From an uncultured Pelagibacteraceae bacterium (GTDB lineage Bacteria > Pseudomonadota > Alphaproteobacteria > Pelagibacterales > Pelagibacteraceae), in contig CACIQS010000005.1 of assembly GCA_902588855.1 (NCBI GenBank), forward strand, positions 1-44,411: a stretch of DNA of 44,411 bases, read 5' to 3'. The notes below the pieces were generated by a model. That model had not been told where the DNA came from and searched no databases. It worked only from the letters and a program-made list of their open reading frames with translations. Positions 1 through 8,778 of this stretch are shown in pieces. Made by a program: the position numbers and the translations under genes. How positions within the stretch are numbered: position 1 is the stretch's first letter; each line of letters begins with the position of its first letter.

Positions 1-2
1 CA

Positions 3-965
3 AAAGTAACGAATGTAACTTTCAACGATGAAAAGTTTGAAATAACTTATCAAGATAAAGTTAAAAATGAAATTTCAAAAGAAACGTTTGATTATTTAGT
101 TGTGTCTACTGGTCATTTCTCTGTTCCATTTATTCCTGAATATAAAGGAATGAATTCCTTCCCTGGAAGAATAATGCACTCACATGATTTTAGAGATGCT
201 GAAGAATTTAGAGGAAAAGATGTAATTGTCTTAGGTAGTAGTTATTCAGCTGAAGATGTTGCTCTACAGTGTAATAAATATGGAGCTAAAAGCGTAACTA
301 TTGGATATCGAAATGCACCTATGGGATTTAAATGGCCTAAAGGTATGAAAGAAGTGCACTATCTAGATAGATTAGAAGGAAAAAAAGCAATTTTTAAAGA
401 TGGCACTGAACAAGATGCTGATGCAGTAATATTATGCACAGGTTACTTGCACCATTTTCCATTTTTAGATGAAAGTATAAAATTAAAAACTCATAACAGA
501 TTATATCCTCCAAAATTATATAAAGGAGTTGTTTGGCAAGATAATCACAAAATTCTTTACCTTGGTATGCAGGATCAATTTCATACTTTTAATATGTTTG
601 ATTGCCAAGCTTGGTTTGCAAGAGATGTGATTATGGGAAAAATTCAAATACCAAGTGCTGATGAAGTAAATAAAGATATCAATAAATGGGTTGCTATGGA
701 GGAAAAATTAGAAAACCCAGATCAAATGATTGATTTTCAAACTGAATACACAAAAGAACTTCATGATATGTCTGATTATCCAAAAATAGATTTTGAATTA
801 ATCAGAAAACATTTCAAAGAGTGGGAACATCATAAAGTAGAAGATATTTTAACTTACAGAAACAAATCGTTTTCATCACCTGTAACTGGTTCTGTTGCGC
901 CTATACACCATACTCCATGGGAAACTGCAATGGATGACTCGATGGAAACTTTTTTAAATAAATAA
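3..965 (+). CDS. tmm: Flavin-containing monooxygenase, trimethylamine monooxygenase (Tmm)-like; 5' end lies outside the window
   Basis: Frame stays open to base 3 (KVTNVTFNDEKFEITYQDKVKNEISKETFDYLVVSTGHFSVP...), so the track's GTG start at 102 is internal. FMO motifs VVSTGHFSVP, VLGSSYSAEDVA, ILCTGYLHHFPFL. Lies near TMAO transport/demethylation genes. Confidence 0.88.
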   Translation, partial: KVTNVTFNDEKFEITYQDKVKNEISKETFDYLVVSTGHFSVPFIPEYKGMNSFPGRIMHSHDFRDAEEFRGKDVIVLGSSYSAEDVALQCNKYGAKSVTIGYRNAPMGFKWPKGMKEVHYLDRLEGKKAIFKDGTEQDADAVILCTGYLHHFPFLDESIKLKTHNRLYPPKLYKGVVWQDNHKILYLGMQDQFHTFNMFDCQAWFARDVIMGKIQIPSADEVNKDINKWVAMEEKLENPDQMIDFQTEYTKELHDMSDYPKIDFELIRKHFKEWEHHKVEDILTYRNKSFSSPVTGSVAPIHHTPWETAMDDSMETFLNK

Positions 966-1928
966 TTAATAGTTAACTTTTAATTTTTTATTTTTTGTGA
1001 TTGCAATTAATAGTGCATGCATAAGTGGTATTTTATTTTTTTTGATATTTTTTAAAATGAAGGCTGCAATCTCTCTAGCAAGATCTGCGCCCTCTACTGT
1101 ATCATTTTTCATAAATTTGTTTTTTGCAATTTTAAAAGTGTATCCTTTACCTAAATATTCACCCATTTTACTGTTTCTTCCTCCAACAGCACTAACATAT
1201 AAATCACCCACTCCAGCTAATCCATGAACTGTTTCTTTTTTACCTTTAAAATATTTTATTAAATACTCCATTTCATCTAAGGATTTTCTAAATAAAGCTG
1301 AGGCGGTATTTTCTCCTTCGCCTGATCCAATAATCATTGAATATATATTTTTAATTGCAGATGAAAATTCAACACCTTTTAAATCTCTTGAATATTCTGT
1401 TTTATAATATTTAGTTGAGATTAATTTTCCTATATTTTTTGCTATATTGATATTCTGATTTGCTATCACAGTATAACTTTTGATTTTTTTTGCTAACTCT
1501 TTTGCTAAACAAGGTCCTTTTAATACTGAAATATTTAAATTTTGATTTCCTTTGCTCAATTGTTCTGACATGGTAATAATTTTATTATTATTTCGATCAT
1601 ACTTAAGACCTTTGGTTAAAACTAATATAGAGATTTTTTTCTTTATATTTTTCAAATACTGTCTGACCATTTCAATTCCAATAGAGCTTACAGCAACAAC
1701 AATTAGATCCCATTTTTCATCAAGTAATTCTAATGAAAACTTTTTGATAAAAACTTTTTTTGATAATTTAAGTTTTAATGCTGGATGAAATTTATTTTTT
1801 TTTAATAATTTATTTTGAAGATCTTTGTCATATGGTTCGGTCAAAGTTACATTATGATTATTATCAACTAAAGGAAATGTAAACGCAGCACCCATTGCAC
1901 CAGCTCCAATTACTAAAATCTTATTCAT
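966..1928 (-). CDS. gpsA: NAD(P)-dependent glycerol-3-phosphate dehydrogenase
   Basis: N-terminal Rossmann MNKILVIGAGAMGAAF; GVEFSSAIKNIYSMIIGSGEGENT and GLAGVGDLYVSA motifs of GpsA; adjacent to glpK. Confidence 0.85.
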   Translation of the reverse strand: MNKILVIGAGAMGAAFTFPLVDNNHNVTLTEPYDKDLQNKLLKKNKFHPALKLKLSKKVFIKKFSLELLDEKWDLIVVAVSSIGIEMVRQYLKNIKKKISILVLTKGLKYDRNNNKIITMSEQLSKGNQNLNISVLKGPCLAKELAKKIKSYTVIANQNINIAKNIGKLISTKYYKTEYSRDLKGVEFSSAIKNIYSMIIGSGEGENTASALFRKSLDEMEYLIKYFKGKKETVHGLAGVGDLYVSAVGGRNSKMGEYLGKGYTFKIAKNKFMKNDTVEGADLAREIAAFILKNIKKNKIPLMHALLIAITKNKKLKVNY

Positions 1929-1936
1929 AGATTAAA

Positions 1937-3415
1937 CTATGCTAAAGTCTTTTTAATTGCTAATTTCCAACCATTTAAAAGGTCTTTTCGAAAGTTTTTT
2001 TTCATTTTAGGATTAAATATTCTATCTTTTTTCCACATATCTTTAATTTGATCTAAAGATTTATATTCTCCTATTTGATATCCGGCCAACAAAGCCACGC
2101 CCAAAGCAGTTGTCTCTAATATTTTTGGTCTAACAACTTTTAAATTAATAATATCAGCTAAAAATTGTGTAAACCAATTATTTGCAACCATTCCACCATC
2201 TACCTTAACTATCCTTGGTTTCAAACCATCCTTGTTCATTGAGTCAAATAAATCAAAACTTTGATAACCAACAGATTCTACTGTTGCTCTCACAATACTT
2301 TTCCAATCACTGTCTCTTGTTAGTCCTGTAATTACTCCTCTTGCATCTGGTCTCCAATAAGGAGCTCCCATTCCACTAAAAGCTGGCACAACAAAAACAC
2401 CATCATTAACTTTAGAAGATTTTGAAATCTTTTCAGTTTCGGGTGCTTTTTTGATCAATTTAACTTTATCTCTTAACCATTGTACTCCTGCGCCTGCTAT
2501 AAAGATTGAACCTTCTAAAGCGTAAGTATTTTTGTTGTTTAATCGATAACAAATAGTAGTCAGTAATTTATTTTTTGAATTAATTTTCTTTGTACCGGTG
2601 TTCATAATAACAAATGCGCCAGTGCCATATGTACTTTTTATAGAACCTTTTTCAAAACAAGTTTGTCCAAATGCTGCGGCTTGCTGATCACCAAGAACTG
2701 CAGAAATTGAAATCTCAACTCCTGTAATTTTTTTATCTGTTTTTCCAAAATTATCTGCTGAATTCTTCACTTCTGGTAAAATTTTTTTTGGAATATTTAG
2801 TTTTTTTAAAATTTCTTTATCCCAATTATTATTATTGATATTATACAGCATTGTTCGGCTCGCATTAGATGCTTCAGTTAAATGCTGCTTACCTTTTGTT
2901 AATTTCCAAATTAAAAATGTATCAACAGTCCCAAACAATAAATCATTTGAACTTAGAAGTTTTTTTGAAATTTTAACATTGTCTATAATCCATTTAATTT
3001 TAGTTGCTGAAAAATATGGATCTATAAATAAACCAGTTTTCTTTCTAAATGAGTTTTCATAATTTTTTTTCTTAAGTAATTTACAGTAATCTTGAGTTCT
3101 TCTATCTTGCCATACAATTGCATTATAAATAGGTTTCCCAGTTCTTTTGTTCCATAAAATTGTCGTTTCCCTTTGATTTGTAATTCCGATTGTGAGTATG
3201 TGACCTTTTAATTTTTTTGCTTTATTTATTACTTGTTTTAAAGCTTTGAGTGTTGTGGACCAGATCTCATTTGGATTATGTTCTACCCAACCATTTTTTG
3301 GAAAATATTGTTTAAATTCAAATTGTGAAACAAAAACAATATTACCTTTTGTATCAAATAAAATTACTCTTGATGATGTTGTTCCTTGATCTATAGAAAT
3401 AATAAATTTTTTCAA
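1937..3415 (-). CDS. glpK: Glycerol kinase
   Basis: FGGY kinase: SIDQGTTSSRVILFD, GITNQRETTILWNKRTGKPIYNAIVWQDRRT, GDQQAAAFGQ. Confidence 0.93.
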   Translation of the reverse strand: MKKFIISIDQGTTSSRVILFDTKGNIVFVSQFEFKQYFPKNGWVEHNPNEIWSTTLKALKQVINKAKKLKGHILTIGITNQRETTILWNKRTGKPIYNAIVWQDRRTQDYCKLLKKKNYENSFRKKTGLFIDPYFSATKIKWIIDNVKISKKLLSSNDLLFGTVDTFLIWKLTKGKQHLTEASNASRTMLYNINNNNWDKEILKKLNIPKKILPEVKNSADNFGKTDKKITGVEISISAVLGDQQAAAFGQTCFEKGSIKSTYGTGAFVIMNTGTKKINSKNKLLTTICYRLNNKNTYALEGSIFIAGAGVQWLRDKVKLIKKAPETEKISKSSKVNDGVFVVPAFSGMGAPYWRPDARGVITGLTRDSDWKSIVRATVESVGYQSFDLFDSMNKDGLKPRIVKVDGGMVANNWFTQFLADIINLKVVRPKILETTALGVALLAGYQIGEYKSLDQIKDMWKKDRIFNPKMKKNFRKDLLNGWKLAIKKTLA

Positions 3416-3419
3416 TGGA

Positions 3420-5573
3420 CTAAGCTATACCTAAATGTTTTTTTCTTTTTTCTACCCAGCTTCGTATAAGGTTATCAAAAATCAAAGCTATGAAAGCTAC
3501 ACAAACACCTAAAGTTAATCCAATTCCTGCACCATTTTTATCTGAAAGAGCTTTTAAAATATATTGTCCTAAATCCTCAGTTCCAATAAAAGCTCCAATA
3601 ATCACCATAAATAAAGCAAAAACGATTGTTTGATTTATTCCTAACATCATATGTGGAAATGCAAGAGGAAATTCGATTTTAGTTAATCTTTGAAATTTAT
3701 TAACACCTGACATTGTTGCAGCATCATGTAATCCAGCTGGAACACTTCTTAATCCTTCAATAGTATATCTAGTTGCTGGAATTGTTGCATAAACAATTAC
3801 TGCTATTAAAACAGAAGTATCTGTAATTCCAAAAAGCATCATTACTGGAATTAAATACACAAAAGATGGAAATGTTTGAAAAATATCACATACACCCAAC
3901 ATAAAGCTAGCGGTATGCTTATTTTGAAAACTTAAAGTACCAACTATAAAACCAATTGTGCAAGATACAATAACTCCAAATGTTGCCATATAAGTTGTGA
4001 CTAAAGCTCTATCCCACCAAGGACTTAATGCTATAAATAATGTTAAACCACATACAATTAAAGCGGAACGGATACCACCAATCAAATAACCAGCTCCTAC
4101 TACTAAAACTATCGTAGCTACAGCTGGCATTCTTAAATATAATGCTCTCATTGGTTGAAGGACATCTTGAATTAACCATGTATTAAATGCTTTTATGTAA
4201 ACAAAAAAAGTATCAAAAATCCAATCAACTCCTCTATTCCAAAAATCAGCTGTTGATATACCTTTGTTGTGTGGAACCTCAAATAAATAGTTATGAGTTC
4301 CTTTGAAAAAATAAGTTCCTAAATATGCAAGTATAATACCAACAACCACCGTTCCAACAAAAAATAAAATATTTTTATTTCTTTGTACAAAGGTAAGGTT
4401 ACCAAAGTAATCCTCTTGTTTGTTGGCCCAAGCTAATGACATTTTATCTAAAAGTATTGCAATTAAACTAATGCACAATCCAGCTTCTAATGCCAAACCA
4501 ATATCTAGTCTATTTAATGCTAAAAGTAAGTTATATCCCAAACCCTTTGCAGCAATAAAGGCTGAAATAACTGCCATTGAAAAACAAACCATTATAACTT
4601 GGTTTACTCCAATCAAAATATCTCTTCTTGCTGTTGGAATTAGAACCTTAAACATTAGTTGCCAATTATTACATCCACTCATTTTACCTGCCTCTATGAC
4701 TTCTGGAGGAACTGCTCTTAACCCTAATATGGTTAATAATATCATTGGTGGAATTGCTACAATCATTGTTATGATTACTGCTGCATGATCTCCCACTCCA
4801 AACAAAACCATTGCGGGAACTAAAACTGCATATTGTGGCATGGTTTGCATCACTAAAAGTATTGGATACAAAGCTTTTTCAAATCTTTTATTTTTAAATG
4901 CTGCAATTCCCAAACCCAAACCAAATATAAATGATAAGGGGGCAGCAACTAATATGAAAGAAAGAGTTTGCATTGACGGTTTCCATTGGCCAAAAATAGA
5001 AATATAAACCATCGTTAAGCCTGCAAATAAAGCAAGGCCCCTTCCACTTAGGTGGTAGCTAAGCAACACTGCTCCTGCAGTAACTATTGTCCAAGGCATG
5101 CCAGGCAACTCTGCCCAAGGATTATCGCTAATCCAATCCCAGCCTGTAAATGTAACTATTGTATTTATACCTCCTATTAAAATTTCTCTAATCAATTCAA
5201 TTAAAAACGTCATAAAAAACGTTAATTTTCTGCTTACTTCTAATAATAAAGGTCGAGTTTTAAATTCTTGAGTATCTTCATTCCAAAACTCCAACGGCAT
5301 CCATTCATTCATTAGAAAAAATAATGAATCATTAATCCAAATAGGTAACCATCCTAATAAAGGTGGTAACCTCCAAAAAACATCAAAGGCGTAATATCTT
5401 ACTTCTTTACCTAGAAAAACGTATGTACTTTGGTTTGGATCCTTAACAAATTCTGCCTGTCCTCTTATAAATTTATATGTTTCGGGTACATCAATTGCAA
5501 AACATAAACCAAAAAAAACAAGTAGTAAAAACAACCATTGAAAAAATTTTGGATATTTCTTTAAAATTTCCAT
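3420..5573 (-). CDS. tmoW: Glycine betaine/TMAO-type ABC transporter permease, two fused permease domains
   Basis: 717 aa with two repeated BPD_transp_1 cores (QTMPQYAVLVPAMVLFGVGD... and QTFPSFVYLIPVMMLFGITD...). Operonic with ProV-like ATPase; TMAO context. Confidence 0.8.
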   Translation of the reverse strand: MEILKKYPKFFQWLFLLLVFFGLCFAIDVPETYKFIRGQAEFVKDPNQSTYVFLGKEVRYYAFDVFWRLPPLLGWLPIWINDSLFFLMNEWMPLEFWNEDTQEFKTRPLLLEVSRKLTFFMTFLIELIREILIGGINTIVTFTGWDWISDNPWAELPGMPWTIVTAGAVLLSYHLSGRGLALFAGLTMVYISIFGQWKPSMQTLSFILVAAPLSFIFGLGLGIAAFKNKRFEKALYPILLVMQTMPQYAVLVPAMVLFGVGDHAAVIITMIVAIPPMILLTILGLRAVPPEVIEAGKMSGCNNWQLMFKVLIPTARRDILIGVNQVIMVCFSMAVISAFIAAKGLGYNLLLALNRLDIGLALEAGLCISLIAILLDKMSLAWANKQEDYFGNLTFVQRNKNILFFVGTVVVGIILAYLGTYFFKGTHNYLFEVPHNKGISTADFWNRGVDWIFDTFFVYIKAFNTWLIQDVLQPMRALYLRMPAVATIVLVVGAGYLIGGIRSALIVCGLTLFIALSPWWDRALVTTYMATFGVIVSCTIGFIVGTLSFQNKHTASFMLGVCDIFQTFPSFVYLIPVMMLFGITDTSVLIAVIVYATIPATRYTIEGLRSVPAGLHDAATMSGVNKFQRLTKIEFPLAFPHMMLGINQTIVFALFMVIIGAFIGTEDLGQYILKALSDKNGAGIGLTLGVCVAFIALIFDNLIRSWVEKRKKHLGIA

Positions 5574-5575
5574 AA

Positions 5576-6604
5576 TTAATTTCCGTCTGTTCTACCTCCA
5601 AAAACTGTATTAATTATTTTTGAAGGATTTATTGAACCAATTAAATTATTTTTATTATCAACAACACCAACTGTTTTTTTCTGAGTAAGAATTTTTTCAG
5701 CAACATTTTCTATCACCTCATTTTTTGAAACCATTAAATGACCAATGCCATCTGTGGATTTATCCATAACATCTTCAATTAATAGAACTTTTTCTCTTGG
5801 TACTTCCTCGGTAAATTTTCTTACATATTCTGTTGCTGGATTTAAAACAATTTTAGCAGGTGTATCCAATTGTTCTATTAATCCATCCTTCATTATTGCA
5901 ATCCTGTCAGCAAGTTTTAATGCTTCATCAAAATCATGGGTGATAAACATAATTGTTTTTTTTAATTGCTCTTGAAGTCTTAAAAACTCATCTTGCATTT
6001 CTTTTCTAATTAAAGGATCTAATGCAGAAAAAGGTTCATCTAAAAACCAAATATCTGGTTCAACAGCTAATGACCTTGCTATACCTACTCTTTGTTGTTG
6101 CCCCCCTGAGAGTTCTCTTGGAAAGTAATTTTCTCTTCCATCAAGTCCAACCAATTTAACCATTTCCAGTGCTTTACTGATGCTATCCTCAGTTTTAATA
6201 CCTTTAATTTGTAGAGGGAAAGCAATATTTTCAATTACGGTTTTGTGTGGCAGCAAAGCAAAACTTTGAAATACCATACCCATTTTATTTCTTCTAAGAT
6301 CAATAAGCTCTTTATCATTTAATTGTAACAAATCTTGTCCCTCTATGAAAATTTTTCCACCTGTTGCTTCTGTTAATCTAGAAATACATCTTAATAAGGT
6401 TGACTTGCCTGATCCAGATAAACCCATCACAACCAGCATTTCTCCTTTTGCAACTTCAAAAGATGCATTATTTACTCCGACTATACATCCGTTTTCTTGA
6501 AAAGTTTTTGCGTCTACATTACCATTTGCTTCTTGAAGCATTTTTTTGGCATTTTCACCAAAAATTTTATAAACCGACTCGCATTTAATTACTGCATCAG
6601 ACAT
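5576..6604 (-). CDS. tmoV: Glycine betaine/TMAO-type ABC transporter ATP-binding protein
   Basis: Walker A GLSGSGKST, signature LSGGQQQR, Walker B WFLDEPFSALDP; C-terminal CBS-like tail as in ProV/OpuAA. Confidence 0.85.
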   Translation of the reverse strand: MSDAVIKCESVYKIFGENAKKMLQEANGNVDAKTFQENGCIVGVNNASFEVAKGEMLVVMGLSGSGKSTLLRCISRLTEATGGKIFIEGQDLLQLNDKELIDLRRNKMGMVFQSFALLPHKTVIENIAFPLQIKGIKTEDSISKALEMVKLVGLDGRENYFPRELSGGQQQRVGIARSLAVEPDIWFLDEPFSALDPLIRKEMQDEFLRLQEQLKKTIMFITHDFDEALKLADRIAIMKDGLIEQLDTPAKIVLNPATEYVRKFTEEVPREKVLLIEDVMDKSTDGIGHLMVSKNEVIENVAEKILTQKKTVGVVDNKNNLIGSINPSKIINTVFGGRTDGN

Positions 6605-6666
6605 AAATTTTTATAAAGTTATACGATATTTATATAAATTAAAATCGTAATAATTGTTCCTCCTCA

Positions 6667-7218
6667 TTAAAAATTTTTAATAAAATAAACTCTTGTATCA
6701 ATTCCTGTACTTAAAAAACTTAATGCTTCACCAGTTACTGTTATGCTTTCATCCACTCCAACATTATTTCCACTCACGGTGAAACCTGCAAAGCATTTAC
6801 TTTTTTCTTGGTCCCATTTTACAAATGTTTCATCAATTTTGTTACCATTTATTGTGTAAATTTCATGTGCTCTATGATTTAAAAAATTTGCACCCATAAT
6901 TGCACGTTGTGGAATTAGTTTTGTAGCTTTACAAACTTGTTCATATATTTCATCAGTCAATTTATGATGATCTGTTCCATCAAAGGTAACTAAAATTCCA
7001 GATGGAAGTTTTGAAATAAGTGCACTTAGTTTTTTTTCTTCAGCAATTCTTTCCTCTTCTAATTTCATTCTTTTTACAAGATCATCTCCTTCTCCAAACA
7101 TTCCATTCAAAATAGTAAAAGATAAAATAACTATTAACATTATTACAATTAAACCTATAAATTGCCTTAATTCCTGAGGTAATTCTTTAAACTTGTTTAG
7201 ATAATTTTCCTTAGACAT
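6667..7218 (-). CDS. Uncharacterised membrane-anchored protein (one N-terminal TM)
   Basis: 183-aa ORF; hydrophobic IGLIVIMLIVILSFTIL near the N-terminus; its start abuts the MORN gene stop, and it lies between transporter components. Confidence 0.7.
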   Translation of the reverse strand: MSKENYLNKFKELPQELRQFIGLIVIMLIVILSFTILNGMFGEGDDLVKRMKLEEERIAEEKKLSALISKLPSGILVTFDGTDHHKLTDEIYEQVCKATKLIPQRAIMGANFLNHRAHEIYTINGNKIDETFVKWDQEKSKCFAGFTVSGNNVGVDESITVTGEALSFLSTGIDTRVYFIKNF

Positions 7219-7595
7219 TATTCTTGTAATTTACCATTTAGCCAAGTTCCTGTTTTTTGTTTTCCGTCAGACCAGGTGAAAGTTCCTTGACCATTCATAA
7301 AACCATTGGCCCACTCTCCTTCATACGTAGAGCCATCTGGGAAAAATAAAGTTCCTACTCCACTCCACTCACTATTTTTAAATTCTCCTTCATAAATATA
7401 ACCATTTGGCCACGTTTCGATCCCTTTGCCATTTTTTTTTGTACCAACCCATTCTCCTTCATATGTAGTTTTATCAGTATAAATCCACTTCCCATAACCG
7501 TTTTCACAATTACCTTCTTTGCAACCTGTACTTCGGGCAAATGCTGATGAGGTAATTAAAAAGGTTAAAATAATTAAAGAAAGAAATTTTTTCAT
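7218..7595 (-). CDS. Exported MORN-repeat protein
   Basis: Signal-peptide-like MKKFLSLIILTFLITSSAFA; repeats TYEGEWVGTKKNGKG, IYEGEFKNSEWSGVG, TYEGEWANGFMNGQG. Confidence 0.8.
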   Translation of the reverse strand: MKKFLSLIILTFLITSSAFARSTGCKEGNCENGYGKWIYTDKTTYEGEWVGTKKNGKGIETWPNGYIYEGEFKNSEWSGVGTLFFPDGSTYEGEWANGFMNGQGTFTWSDGKQKTGTWLNGKLQE

Positions 7596-7628
7596 AGATA
7601 TATTTTACACAAAATTAACTAAAAAAAA

Positions 7629-7654
7629 ATCCCCCCCAAATAATTGGGGGAGAT
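7629..7654 (-). terminator. Rho-independent terminator downstream of the tmoX-like gene
   Basis: - strand reads ATCTCCCCCAATTATTTGGGGGGGATTTTTTTTT: GC stem and T-tract. Confidence 0.85.
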
Positions 7655-7681
7655 TTCAATTTTTAACTTTTATACTTATCC

Positions 7682-8632
7682 TTATTTTACAAAAGCTTTC
7701 CAAGTTGACTCATTATCAGCTAACCATTTTTTTGCTGCATCTTGGTGAGTCATACCATCAACGTCAACTAAAGCTGCCATTGCTCCAATTTGACTTGTAG
7801 AAAATGACATTTTTTTAAATGCTGCTGCCGCCGCAGGATGAGTTTTTGGGAAATCCTCATGAACTGCTTTTTTTAAGTATCCATCAGGAGAACCACATTT
7901 ACCGTCTCCACCATCAGCTGGTCTACAACCTGCTGTATACGGAGGAAAATCAATAAAAGTAAAACCAGCACCATCAGTAAAGTTTGGTGTCCAGTTAAAT
8001 ATAATAGTTCCTCTTCCCTCTTTTTCAGCTGCTTTTAACTCTGCCCAAAGTGCATCTGCACCTCCAGCAAATTTAACCCACCAAAGATCACCTAAACCAA
8101 GTGCATCAATTCTTTGAGGTATTAAATCACCGTGCCAAGTTTGTGGTCCTTCCAACATTCTTCCTTTTCCATCTGGAGAGTCAGGAGTTGTAAAGTTTTT
8201 AGCACAGTCAGGATTTTTTAAAGCTGTCCAATCTGGTAGACCAGGACATAAACCTTTTTCAACAACCCAATTTGGATATCCCATATCCTCAAGAGTTCTT
8301 GCTTCATGATCACCCCAGTCTAATAAACCACCTTTGTCTCTTGCTGTATCAAAAGATTTTCCAAAAGCAGATTCCCAAACTTCATGTGAAATTGTTACAT
8401 CACCAATTCTAATTGATTCATAAACTGCTTGTGAGTCAACACCTTCAGCATATGTAACGTTGTTACCCATACTTTCAAATATTCCACCAATAACGTATGC
8501 CATAACAATTTGTGATGACCAGTTATGAGTTGGTATTACGATGGGCTTTTTGCTATCTGCAGCGTTAGATATTCCTGTGAAACTTACTACAGAAATAACT
8601 AGAGCAGACAATAATGACATTATTTTTTTCAT
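7682..8632 (-). CDS. tmoX: Periplasmic substrate-binding protein, TMAO/glycine betaine type (TmoX-like)
   Basis: Signal peptide; OpuAC-type fold (PIVIPTHNWSSQIVMAYVIGGIFESMGNNVTYAEG); divergent to tdm and operonic with ProV/ProW-like genes. Confidence 0.82.
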   Translation of the reverse strand: MKKIMSLLSALVISVVSFTGISNAADSKKPIVIPTHNWSSQIVMAYVIGGIFESMGNNVTYAEGVDSQAVYESIRIGDVTISHEVWESAFGKSFDTARDKGGLLDWGDHEARTLEDMGYPNWVVEKGLCPGLPDWTALKNPDCAKNFTTPDSPDGKGRMLEGPQTWHGDLIPQRIDALGLGDLWWVKFAGGADALWAELKAAEKEGRGTIIFNWTPNFTDGAGFTFIDFPPYTAGCRPADGGDGKCGSPDGYLKKAVHEDFPKTHPAAAAAFKKMSFSTSQIGAMAALVDVDGMTHQDAAKKWLADNESTWKAFVK

Positions 8633-8778
8633 TTTTTCCCCTCTATATTAATATTAATACTAATACTCTATGTTAAAACGAACAGTCAGGTAAAGTATTA
8701 TTAGTTCTAAAAAATATATATATATTTAATCAATAAAAATGGTGATAAAAAATATATCAATATTTAAAATTTTAAAAA

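Noticed and set aside
102-965. GTG start at 102 as the true start of the monooxygenase
   Set aside because: Conserved FMO sequence continues in frame to base 3; the gene is truncated by the window edge.
997-1227. 76-aa + strand ORF inside gpsA
   Set aside because: Antisense shadow of a clear GpsA CDS; no domain features. The same reasoning applies to other antisense track ORFs (e.g. 1552-1788, 2835-3062, 4420-4788, 5745-5975, 11919-12188, 15526-15936, 41181-41453, 43857-44129).
7355-7540. 61-aa ORF in another frame of the MORN gene
   Set aside because: Same-strand out-of-frame overlap with repeat coding sequence; repetitive codons create the open frame.
8712-8727. AAATATATATATATTT palindrome as a confident regulator site
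   Set aside because: Simple AT dinucleotide run in AT-rich DNA; mentioned only as part of the intergenic region.
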